7,998 nt of DNA from an uncultured Lachnospiraceae bacterium (GTDB lineage: Bacteria; Bacillota; Clostridia; Lachnospirales; Lachnospiraceae), in contig CAMWUP010000084.1 in NCBI GenBank assembly GCA_947177465.1, positions 1-7,998 of the forward strand. The letters run 5' to 3'. The position numbers were made by a program, and so were the translations under genes. The notes under the pieces were generated by a model, which was not told the DNA's origin, searched no databases, and saw only the letters and a list, made by a program, of their open reading frames with translations. The number at the start of each line of letters is the position of its first letter. The first letter of the stretch is position 1. This document shows, in pieces, positions 1-6,332 of this stretch.

Positions 1-48
1 TCTACTCGTATGGAGTCGTCGGCTGCGTCCTATGTGTATAAGAGACTG
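1..48 (+). other. Residual Illumina Nextera adapter (non-genomic)
   Basis: Bases 16-48 match the 33-base Nextera read-1 adapter plus Tn5 mosaic end at 29 of 33 positions; the mismatches are at 24, 30, 31 and 47. Bases 1-7 match the end of the P5 oligo (TCTACAC) at 6 of 7. The eight bases between, GTATGGAG, sit exactly where the i5 index belongs and differ by one base from the index I recall as S505 (GTAAGGAG). The element order and exact lengths (7+8+33) make chance very unlikely. The adapter sequences are quoted from memory, not looked up. Genomic sequence should start at about base 49, and this stretch should be trimmed. Confidence 0.93.
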
Positions 49-50
49 TA

Positions 51-605
51 ATAGAAGAATACATTAAAAAATATGAGCTCTATCGATGCTTTGAAACGCC
101 TAACATGCATTGGCTCAATGAGAGACTTTCAGAAAAAGGGCAGAAAATATGTTTTATGGCGGAATATTTTTTGCCGGACGTCGAAACATTACATGCTCTG
201 CCTTGTAAGTATGAATTAAAATTATTGCAGCAGACTGATTTTACAGGACTGTACCGCCCCGAATGGAGCAATGCTTTATGTGAGAACAGAAAAGAATTGG
301 ATGTGCTGGGTGTTGGCGCATACGATTGCGGCAGACTCGTGGGTCTGGCAGGCTGTTCGGCTGACTGCGATACCATGTGGCAGATAGGCATTGATGTGCT
401 GCCCAAATACAGAAGGCAGGGCATTGCGGCCGCATTGACCAGCACCTTGGGCGTGGAAATTTTAAAGAGAGGAAAAGTTCCTTTTTACTGCTCGGCATGG
501 TCCAATATCAAGTCCGTGCGCAATGCAATAAAAAGCGGGTTTATTCCGGCTTGGGTGGAAATGACGGCAAAGCCGGAGGATATTGTTGATGAAATGAATA
601 AATAA
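51..605 (+). CDS. GNAT-family N-acetyltransferase, 5'-truncated by contig end
   Basis: Predicted to transfer an acetyl group from acetyl-CoA to an unknown amine substrate in the cytosol. The GNAT fold is shown by the acetyl-CoA pyrophosphate-binding motif A, V-L-P-K-Y-R-R-Q-G-I-A, followed by a helix, and by motif B, S-N-I-K-S-V-R-N-A-I-K-S-G-F, near the C terminus. The first in-frame ATG is at 105 and would give 166 residues, but no ribosome binding site precedes it. The frame stays open upstream to the genomic edge at about 49, reading I-E-E-Y-I-K-K-Y-E-L-Y and onward. The real start is therefore probably lost beyond the contig end; relatives with this layout tend to be longer (from memory). 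It ends 24 bases before the kinase gene, so co-transcription is plausible. Substrate cannot be inferred. Confidence 0.85.
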   Translation: MEEYIKKYELYRCFETPNMHWLNERLSEKGQKICFMAEYFLPDVETLHALPCKYELKLLQQTDFTGLYRPEWSNALCENRKELDVLGVGAYDCGRLVGLAGCSADCDTMWQIGIDVLPKYRRQGIAAALTSTLGVEILKRGKVPFYCSAWSNIKSVRNAIKSGFIPAWVEMTAKPEDIVDEMNK

Positions 606-615
606 ATAAGATAAC

Positions 616-622
616 AGGAGGG
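616..622 (+). promoter_or_regulatory. Ribosome binding site of the hybrid kinase
   Basis: AGGAGGG lies 7 bases before the ATG at 630, a near-ideal Shine-Dalgarno that fixes the kinase start. No promoter or terminator is visible in the 24 bases separating it from the acetyltransferase stop, which supports one transcript. Confidence 0.85.
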
Positions 623-629
623 TATTTGT

Positions 630-3329
630 ATGGAACAGATGCGTTTGACGGACCTTTTTGATGCGGAGACTCTTCAACGACTACAGGACACGTTTTCTTC
701 CGCATTGGGTATTTCAACAGGGATTTCTGATGAGAACGGAGTGGCACTGACAAAGCATGTCTCTAACTGTGAGTTTTGTTATAAATATACAAAGGGCTCC
801 AAAGAGGGGGCGAAAAGATGCCGGCTTTGTGATAAGCAAGGTGCAGAACTGGCGATGGAAAACGGCGGAATGAAGCTGTATACCTGTCATGCGGGGCTGA
901 AGGATTATGCAGTGCCAATCATAATGGAAGGGAAGTATTTGGGATGTATTTTCGGCGGGCAGGTTCTGCATGAGCCCATGCCTGAGGAGGAGGTCAGGGC
1001 GTATGCGGAAGAATTGGGTATTTCACCGGAGGAATATGTAGCGGCTGCAAAGAAAATCCCGATTATTTCAGAGGATAAATTAACACATACGGTAGAATTT
1101 TTGTATAACATGGCTGATTTGCTCTTTAAAATGGCATATGAACGGTATAAAACTTTGCAAATGAACAGTGCAATAGAAAGGGAGGCCCATATGAAGTCGG
1201 ATTTTCTGGCGAATATGAGTCACGAGATTCGTACCCCTATGAATGCGGTAATCGGTATGGCGGAGATGGCACTGAGGGAGGAGCTGCCGACCACAGCCAG
1301 AAGGTATATCAAGCAGATTATGGCTTCCGGAAAAACCCTGCTTGCCATTATCAACGATATTCTTGACTTTTCAAAGATTGAATCGGGGAAGATGGATATC
1401 AATCTGACGGAATATGAGCCTTTTTCCATTGTAAAGGATATTGCCGGTGTCATTATGACCAGAATCGGAGATAAGAAGCTGGAGTTTTTGGTGGATGTGG
1501 CGCCGGACATTCCAAAGCAGTTGATGGGAGACAGCATCCGTATCCGGCAGATTATAATCAATCTGGCAAACAATGCGGTAAAATTTACAAAAAAGGGGTA
1601 TGTTTATCTTTCAATCGGATATGAGAAGATATCAGACCGTGAAATTATGCTAAAGGTTCTGGTCGAAGATACGGGAATCGGTATTAAAAAGGAGGACATA
1701 GGAAAACTATTCCAGTCTTTCCAGCAGTTGGACAGCAAGAGAAACCGTAATGTTGAGGGAACCGGTCTGGGGCTTGCCATTTCAAAGCAGTTAGTTACGC
1801 TGATGAACGGGCGTATCAGTGTAGAGAGCGAATATGAAAAAGGAAGCCGTTTTTCCTTTGAGATTCCCCAGTTTGTGATAAATGGCATGCCTTCCGTAGA
1901 AATTAAGAAGGAGACTTCAACGGCAGCAGGACTTTTCTGTACCAATAAATATATGCGGGCCAATATGAAAAAAATGCTGGAGCAATTGCATGTGGAGTGT
2001 CTGCTGGTGCAGGAAAGAGAGGACTTAAAGCTTTTAGAAGAGAAAAACGTCGAGTTTTTCTTTATCGAACTGGAGGACAATAGTTATGCATCCGTTACAT
2101 ATGATTATATGATAGCGCATCCCCGTATCACGGGGGTCTGGATAACCGGATTTGGCGAAAAGATAAAACCATCTCAGGAAAACGTGATAGCAGTTCAAAA
2201 GCCTCTTCACATTATGGCGCTCTCCAAAATACTGTCACATGAGGATTTGGACAGCGGAGAGGAGGATTCGGAGGAAAACTTTGAATTTATTGCACCGGAT
2301 GCGGAAATCCTTGTCGTAGACGACAATGTGCCGAATCTCATGGTGGCGGAAGGAATACTGGCGCCTCTGCAGATGAAGATTGACAAGGCATCCGGCGGAA
2401 AGCAGGCTCTTGAAATGATAGAGAGGAAGCATTATGATTTGATATTTATGGACCATATGATGCCGGAGCTGGATGGAATAGAGACAACGCGTATTATCCG
2501 CCGTTTCCATGAAGACTATGATAATGTTCCCATTATTGCGCTGACTGCGAACGTGATGGAGGAATCGCAGGCGATGTTTCTGGTAGAAGGCATGAATGAC
2601 TTTGTGGCGAAGCCCATAGAGCTGAAGGTTATCGTAGCCAAGCTAAAGCAGTGGCTGCCATCGGAAAAGATACAGAGAGTTGAGGGAGAGGGAGAAAAGA
2701 AAGAGCAGAGGCAGGAGAGGCTGAAACGTATTGCAGAGAAGATAAGTATTCCGAAGCTGGATGTAGCATCGGCGATGAGACTTGCAGGAAGCGAGGAATT
2801 GTTTTGGCAGATTTTGAGAGAGTATGCCAGAAGCATTCCGAGAAAGACAAAGCTGATACAGCAGCATTTTGAAGAAAAAAACTGGAAAAACTATACCATC
2901 GAGGCACATGCGTTGAAAAGCTTTTCCAAGCAGGTGGGGGCGGTGGAGCTGTCAGAGCTGGCGGCCCGGATGGAGCAGGCAGGCAACGAGAATGACATAA
3001 CATATATACTTGCACATCATGAAGAGATGCTGCAGAAATATCAGGATTATGAACCGATTCTGGAGAAATATCTGGAGTCGCCGGTCAAGGCTGTAAGCTT
3101 GAAGGATGCGTATGATGGCGCAACGGTATTGCGTCTGCTGAACGGTATGGAGGAAGCCATTGATAATCTGGATATGGATGCGATGGATGATGTGGTGGAA
3201 AATTTGGATAAAATACGGATTCCCAAAGGGCAGGAGCAATATTTGACACGGATGAAAGAGGCGGTGGAAGGGTTGGATGTAGAAACCTGTGAAACGGTCT
3301 TGACGGAATGGAAAAAGGTATTAAAATGA
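630..3329 (+). CDS. PocR-domain hybrid sensor histidine kinase (HisKA-HATPase-pseudoREC-REC-HPt)
   Basis: A soluble 899-residue kinase that should sense a small molecule or redox state through its N-terminal domain and pass phosphate along an internal relay. Residues about 5-165 resemble the PocR sensory domain, with cysteines at 47, 50, 64, 67 and 86 and a Y-T-C-H-A-G-L motif. A linker helix leads to HisKA, with the H-box around His198 (S-H-E-I-R-T-P). The ATPase domain has the N-box at about 311-319, D-T-G-I-G-I at 347-352 and G-T-G-L-G-L at 377-382. Residues about 430-540 look like a receiver that has lost its acceptor (Glu480). The next receiver is intact: Asp564/565, acceptor Asp608, Thr639, Lys661. 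An HPt domain follows with His760 in H-A-L-K-S-F-S, then an acidic helical tail from about 811. No membrane segment or signal peptide is seen, so it acts in the cytosol. The next gene is the likely partner. The ligand is unknown. Confidence 0.93.
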   Translation: MEQMRLTDLFDAETLQRLQDTFSSALGISTGISDENGVALTKHVSNCEFCYKYTKGSKEGAKRCRLCDKQGAELAMENGGMKLYTCHAGLKDYAVPIIMEGKYLGCIFGGQVLHEPMPEEEVRAYAEELGISPEEYVAAAKKIPIISEDKLTHTVEFLYNMADLLFKMAYERYKTLQMNSAIEREAHMKSDFLANMSHEIRTPMNAVIGMAEMALREELPTTARRYIKQIMASGKTLLAIINDILDFSKIESGKMDINLTEYEPFSIVKDIAGVIMTRIGDKKLEFLVDVAPDIPKQLMGDSIRIRQIIINLANNAVKFTKKGYVYLSIGYEKISDREIMLKVLVEDTGIGIKKEDIGKLFQSFQQLDSKRNRNVEGTGLGLAISKQLVTLMNGRISVESEYEKGSRFSFEIPQFVINGMPSVEIKKETSTAAGLFCTNKYMRANMKKMLEQLHVECLLVQEREDLKLLEEKNVEFFFIELEDNSYASVTYDYMIAHPRITGVWITGFGEKIKPSQENVIAVQKPLHIMALSKILSHEDLDSGEEDSEENFEFIAPDAEILVVDDNVPNLMVAEGILAPLQMKIDKASGGKQALEMIERKHYDLIFMDHMMPELDGIETTRIIRRFHEDYDNVPIIALTANVMEESQAMFLVEGMNDFVAKPIELKVIVAKLKQWLPSEKIQRVEGEGEKKEQRQERLKRIAEKISIPKLDVASAMRLAGSEELFWQILREYARSIPRKTKLIQQHFEEKNWKNYTIEAHALKSFSKQVGAVELSELAARMEQAGNENDITYILAHHEEMLQKYQDYEPILEKYLESPVKAVSLKDAYDGATVLRLLNGMEEAIDNLDMDAMDDVVENLDKIRIPKGQEQYLTRMKEAVEGLDVETCETVLTEWKKVLK

Positions 3330-3353
3330 AAGGATAGAAAGGTTTCAAACAGT

Positions 3354-3359
3354 GGAGGG
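3354..3359 (+). promoter_or_regulatory. Ribosome binding site of the double-receiver regulator
   Basis: GGAGGG lies 6 bases before the ATG at 3366. The 36-base gap after the kinase stop contains no terminator-like hairpin, which fits translation from a shared mRNA. Confidence 0.8.
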
Positions 3360-3365
3360 ATATCT

Positions 3366-4181
3366 ATGAGGTATAAAGTACTACTCACTGGAAATAACAA
3401 AACAATCATCAATGAGTTCTTTACTTACATGGATTCGGAGTTCGAGTGTATCAGTACTTCGGAACGTTATGATGATATTATGAGTCATATTACCTATGTG
3501 CAGCCGGATGTATTTGTATATTGCCTTTTTCAGGAGAGGCTTGACGATTTGCAGCGCTTTGCCAATATAGAGCGGCAGATATCAGAACGCGACATTCCGC
3601 TTGTTATTGTAGGAGATGCAGAGGAATGTAATGAATTTGCAAAGATTGCCCCGCTGATGCACCCTTTGGTACTCCATAAGCCTATTTCAGCGCAGGCCAT
3701 AGCAAGAGCTATTATCGGCATGCTGAAGGAGAAAAAGGGGTATGACGAGCCTGATGGCAATGAGGATACGTCTGCGGCGGGAACAGCTTCTATTGAGGAA
3801 GCGTCAATGGAAGGAAAACGCAAGAAGCATATTCTGATTGTGGACGATGACAGTAGAATACTGCGGATGCTGAAGACCTATCTGGCAGGGCGGTACGAGC
3901 TGGCTACGGCAATCAACGGCAAGGTGGCATTAAAATTTCTGGAGACAAAGACTACGGATTTGGTGCTGTTAGATTATGAAATGCCGACAGAGAACGGTCC
4001 CGCCGTGCTGGAGAAAATCCGTGCCAATGAGAGAACCAAGAATTTGCCGGTTGTCTTTCTGACCGGCGTCACGAAGGAAAATAAGATTAGGGAAGTGCTG
4101 CACTTAAAGATTCAGGGCTATCTGATAAAGCCTGTCGACATGGAGAAGCTTTTATCCACCATCAAAGGCATTTTAGGATAG
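3366..4181 (+). CDS. Response regulator with two receiver domains and no output domain
   Basis: A 271-residue cytosolic protein made of two CheY-like domains joined by an acidic, low-complexity linker (about 122-150). The N-terminal domain (about 3-120) keeps the receiver pattern and the conserved lysine (L-H-K-P, Lys105). It lacks the acidic pair after strand 1 (L-T-G-N-N) and has Cys53 where the phospho-acceptor aspartate should be (D-V-F-V-Y-C), so it is probably not phosphorylated. The C-terminal domain is complete: Asp160-162 after strand 1, acceptor Asp203 (L-V-L-L-D-Y-E-M-P), Thr233 and Lys255. The protein ends right after the second receiver, with no DNA-binding, GGDEF or other effector. 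It directly follows the hybrid kinase, so it is the likely recipient of phosphate from HPt His760. It may act by protein-protein contact or as a phosphate sink; the target is unknown. Confidence 0.9.
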   Translation: MRYKVLLTGNNKTIINEFFTYMDSEFECISTSERYDDIMSHITYVQPDVFVYCLFQERLDDLQRFANIERQISERDIPLVIVGDAEECNEFAKIAPLMHPLVLHKPISAQAIARAIIGMLKEKKGYDEPDGNEDTSAAGTASIEEASMEGKRKKHILIVDDDSRILRMLKTYLAGRYELATAINGKVALKFLETKTTDLVLLDYEMPTENGPAVLEKIRANERTKNLPVVFLTGVTKENKIREVLHLKIQGYLIKPVDMEKLLSTIKGILG

Positions 4182-4198
4182 AAAATAACAGCTAAGAT

Positions 4199-4212
4199 GC
4201 CGCATGTGCGGC
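4199..4212 (+). repeat. Short GC-rich inverted repeat before DUF362
   Basis: GCCGCA, two bases, then TGCGGC: a perfect 6-bp inverted repeat that can form a 5-bp stem with a four-base loop. It lies between the regulator stop and the DUF362 ribosome binding site and is not followed by a T-run, so it is not an intrinsic terminator. It could be a small mRNA structure or chance; function unknown. Confidence 0.4.
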
Positions 4213-4217
4213 GGAAT

Positions 4218-4223
4218 GAGAGG
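4218..4223 (+). promoter_or_regulatory. Ribosome binding site deciding the DUF362 start
   Basis: GAGAGG ends four bases before the ATG at 4228, a rather short spacing but the only good site nearby. Neither of the other in-frame ATGs, at 4204 and 4216, has a Shine-Dalgarno in front of it. The 4204 start would also fall within the GC-rich inverted repeat. Confidence 0.6.
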
Positions 4224-4227
4224 AAAA

Positions 4228-5112
4228 ATGCAAAAATCAAAAGTGTATTTTACGAAAAAAATCACACCTGAAACAGTGGTGGAAATGTTCAAAGCATTAA
4301 GTATGAATCTGCCGGGTAAAGTGGCGGTTAAGGTACATTCCGGAGAGGCAGGAAATCAGAATTATCTTCATCCGGAGTTTATGCGTCCGATGGTGGAGTA
4401 TGTGAAAGGTACCATTGTGGAATGTAATACAGCTTATGCCGGTGAGAGGAATTCCACGGAAAAGCATCAGAAGCTGATAGCCGCTCACGGCTGGACAAAA
4501 TATTTTGATGTTGATATCATGGATTCCGAAGGACCGGATATGGTGCTGCCGGTTTCAAATGGCAAAGTACTTAAGGAGAATTTAGTTGGAAAAAATATAG
4601 CCAATTATGACTCAATGCTGGTATTATCCCATTTCAAAGGCCATCCGGCAGGCGGATACGGCGGAGCCTTAAAACAGTTGTCCATTGGCTGTGCCTCTAC
4701 CGTGGGCAAATGCCTTATCCATTCCGGAGGGCTTATCACGGACCAGAATATCGTATGGGAGCATATGGCCGAACAGGATGTATTCTGTGAATCCATGGCG
4801 GATGCAGCCCAGAGCGTAGCAGCGCTTTTCAAAGGAAAAATTGCTTATGTGAATATGATGTGCAATCTGTCTGTGGATTGTGACTGCTGTGCGGTGGCAG
4901 AGGACCCATGTATGGCGGACATCGGTATTTTATCATCTTTGGACCCTGTGGCTCTTGACCAGGCATGCATGGATTTAATCTATCAGTCAGATGACCCCGG
5001 CAGAGATCATTTCCTGCATCGGGTAGAGTCTCTTCATGGCACGCATACCATTGACGCGGCTGCTGAACTGGGATTTGGTACAAAAGAATATGATTTAATA
5101 TGCATGGATTAA
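4228..5112 (+). CDS. DUF362 domain-containing protein
   Basis: A 294-residue cytosolic protein recognisable as the DUF362 family by its opening K-S-K-V-Y-F-T-K, then G-K-V-A-V-K-V-H-S-G-E, the S-H-F-K-G-H-P-A-G-G-Y-G-G-A core (about 134-147), and the late D-I-G-I-L-S-S-L-D-P-V-A-L-D-Q-A-C stretch. The family has no settled biochemical role that I can state; several members carry iron-sulfur sites. Here a dense cysteine group (Cys212, 218, 220, 221, 228 and later 247) could bind a metal or cluster, but no separate ferredoxin domain with CxxCxxCxxxCP is present. The start at 4228 was chosen for its ribosome binding site and because it gives the usual family N terminus. It follows the regulator by 46 bases and is the last gene before a terminator, so it may be co-expressed with the signalling genes. 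A functional link is only positional. Confidence 0.88.
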   Translation: MQKSKVYFTKKITPETVVEMFKALSMNLPGKVAVKVHSGEAGNQNYLHPEFMRPMVEYVKGTIVECNTAYAGERNSTEKHQKLIAAHGWTKYFDVDIMDSEGPDMVLPVSNGKVLKENLVGKNIANYDSMLVLSHFKGHPAGGYGGALKQLSIGCASTVGKCLIHSGGLITDQNIVWEHMAEQDVFCESMADAAQSVAALFKGKIAYVNMMCNLSVDCDCCAVAEDPCMADIGILSSLDPVALDQACMDLIYQSDDPGRDHFLHRVESLHGTHTIDAAAELGFGTKEYDLICMD

Positions 5113-5142
5113 ATGTCGGGTTTTATGCAAAAGCAGCAGTCT

Positions 5143-5186
5143 GCCGTTGGCAAGGAAGCATCCTTGTCAACGGCATTTTACTTTTT
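5143..5186 (+). terminator. Intrinsic terminator after DUF362
   Basis: A 14-bp stem (5143-5156 with 5161-5174, one G-U pair) closes a four-base AGCA loop and is followed by ATTTTACTTTTT. It starts 30 bases after the DUF362 stop and ends the + strand operon. On the - strand the stem is not followed directly by a T-run, so it would end the converging gene poorly. Confidence 0.88.
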
Positions 5187-5198
5187 GCCATCAGAAAA

Positions 5199-6074
5199 CT
5201 AAATACTATTTTTTATATGGTTATAAATGTTGCGTCCTTGCGTTTGTCCATATCTTGCAATGATGGATTGGTAAATGGTCTGTTTTGCATTTTTCTCATT
5301 ATGATGTCTGCAGCTAAGTGAAGCGACATGGGATATAATGTCATTATTAAATTTGGCTTTACTTAATAGCTTTTGGATTTCACTATTATATTGAGGAGAG
5401 GTAGTGGTTTTTCTGCCGTTCAGAGAAGAATATTTGTTTATGATTGGTTTGATAATCTGATATATATCAAGATAATCAGTGTAAACTTCTCGGAGTTCGT
5501 TGTGTACATTGCTGGAAAATTTGTCTTCACCATAGTGATTTACAACGATGGAGGCAACTTTGCTGATGACTGGTTGCGCGTAACCGGCAGTGCTGACTGC
5601 TCTTTGGACGTCGGTGTTGAGTTGGGCTTTCTTTTTTGAAAGAGCAGATGCATTGTTTTTGATAGTTTTGACAGCCTTAGAATTTGAGGAAGAGGTTTTT
5701 TTGACGGTCAAATCAATTTGGGCTTGACGTGTAATAACGGCGGAACTTAGCTCATGCAAAAAAGAAATAATATTATCATAATCAGTATCCTTACTTATGA
5801 TTATATATTTGTATTTGTTACTGCTATTTTTGCCGATTAAATAACCGAGATAAGAAACAAGGTGCATATCTAAAGATTGTTTTTTGGCAGGAACTATATG
5901 TGAATGTTGTATAGCCAAATGAAAGGATGAAAGGGTTTTGATGCTGATTTTAGGGGCATTTTCAGTAGAAAATATATGTATATGGTCATGAGAGCTTAAT
6001 TTATTGGAACAATACAGATCGTTATCACTAATGTTTTCAAAATCAATTAAATAATATGTTTCAATATTAGACAT
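5199..6074 (-). CDS. PIN/NYN-like putative nuclease with duplicated C-terminal module
   Basis: A 291-residue protein whose first ~115 residues look like a PIN/NYN-type nuclease domain. Strand 1 ends in Y-L-I-D-F-E-N (Asp11, Glu13, Asn14), H-I-F-S-T-E-N-A follows, then Q-S-L-D-M-H-L-V-S-Y-L-G-Y-L-I-G (Asp69) and I-I-I-S-K-D-T-D-Y-D (Asp96, Asp98, Asp100). These acidic residues are placed as expected for metal-dependent RNA cleavage, which is inferred and not shown. A Ser/Lys-rich linker (about 122-152) leads to two copies of a helical module, residues 156-213 and 233-291. With an offset of 77 they share Q, S, A, I-S-x-V-A-S, H, E and Y; after a two-residue gap they share I-Y and I-K. No membrane segment is seen. 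The gene is much more AT-rich than the genes to its left (10 G+C in bases 5761-5820 against 26 in 4801-4860), suggesting transfer. It converges on DUF362 and stands alone. The start is supported by GGGGGA six bases upstream. RNA processing, defence and toxin roles are all possible. Confidence 0.72.
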   Translation of the reverse strand: MSNIETYYLIDFENISDNDLYCSNKLSSHDHIHIFSTENAPKISIKTLSSFHLAIQHSHIVPAKKQSLDMHLVSYLGYLIGKNSSNKYKYIIISKDTDYDNIISFLHELSSAVITRQAQIDLTVKKTSSSNSKAVKTIKNNASALSKKKAQLNTDVQRAVSTAGYAQPVISKVASIVVNHYGEDKFSSNVHNELREVYTDYLDIYQIIKPIINKYSSLNGRKTTTSPQYNSEIQKLLSKAKFNNDIISHVASLSCRHHNEKNAKQTIYQSIIARYGQTQGRNIYNHIKNSI

Positions 6075-6080
6075 AAATTA

Positions 6081-6086
6081 TCCCCC
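6081..6086 (-). promoter_or_regulatory. Ribosome binding site of the PIN-like gene
   Basis: On the - strand GGGGGA lies six bases before the ATG at 6074 and supports this start. Confidence 0.7.
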
Positions 6087-6153
6087 ATTGCTATTTGTAT
6101 TTTAGTTTTTTAGGCACATCACAAGAAAATTTGTAACAAAATTTCCCAAATAA

Positions 6154-6162
6154 AGTATATCA
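6154..6162 (-). promoter_or_regulatory. Candidate extended -10 promoter of the PIN-like gene
   Basis: On the - strand the sequence reads TGATATACT, an extended -10 (TGn) joined to TATACT. At 17-bp spacing the -35 position holds only the weak TCGCTA, acceptable for an extended -10 promoter. It would give a leader of roughly 70 bases ahead of the PIN-like start. This is a motif match only, in AT-rich DNA where chance matches are common. Confidence 0.35.
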
Positions 6163-6207
6163 TACATAAAGCAAAATAGCGAGAAGAACTGAAACAAGTA
6201 ATACAAA

Positions 6208-6232
6208 TTAACATTTCCGAAACAAATGTTAA
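6208..6232. repeat. Perfect 9-bp inverted repeat, operator-like
   Basis: TTAACATTT, seven bases (CCGAAAC), then AAATGTTAA: both arms match perfectly over 9 bp. The centre-to-centre distance suits a dimeric DNA-binding protein. No T-run follows on either strand, so a terminator is unlikely. It lies about 50 bases upstream of the candidate PIN-like promoter; the binding protein, if any, is not identified. Confidence 0.5.
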
Positions 6233-6332
6233 ACAGGGAAAAGAAAGTGGCTTGAAATCTTGAAAAATAGCGATTTTACAAGGGTTTAACCACTTTTGAT
6301 TTTTGGGAAAAGTATCATAACTTATCGCAGAA

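Noticed and set aside
1604..2080. - strand reading frame of 158 codons opposite the hybrid kinase
   Set aside because: Ser/Ile/Phe-rich composition typical of the antisense shadow of a coding gene; the + strand kinase motifs explain the region.
4204..4227. Longer DUF362 start at ATG 4204 (or 4216)
   Set aside because: No ribosome binding site precedes either, the 4204 codon sits in a GC-rich inverted repeat, and the added residues (M-C-G-G-M-R-G-K) do not look like the family N terminus. ATG 4228 has GAGAGG upstream.
5143..5174. Bidirectional terminator shared by DUF362 and the PIN-like gene
   Set aside because: On the - strand the stem is followed by AGACTGCTGC rather than a T-run, so only + strand termination is supported.
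5100..5321. Small + strand reading frame overlapping the end of DUF362 and the PIN-like gene
   Set aside because: It runs through the DUF362 terminator hairpin and lies antisense to the PIN-like gene, with no ribosome binding site or recognisable protein.
5373..5639. + strand reading frame of 88 codons inside the PIN-like gene
   Set aside because: Fully antisense to a coherent 291-residue protein with domain motifs; no ribosome binding site and no recognisable sequence.
6244..6296. AAAGTGG/CCACTTT inverted pair as mobile-element ends or a hairpin
   Set aside because: Only 7 bp matched, separated by 39 bases, with no target duplication or T-run; likely chance in AT-rich DNA.
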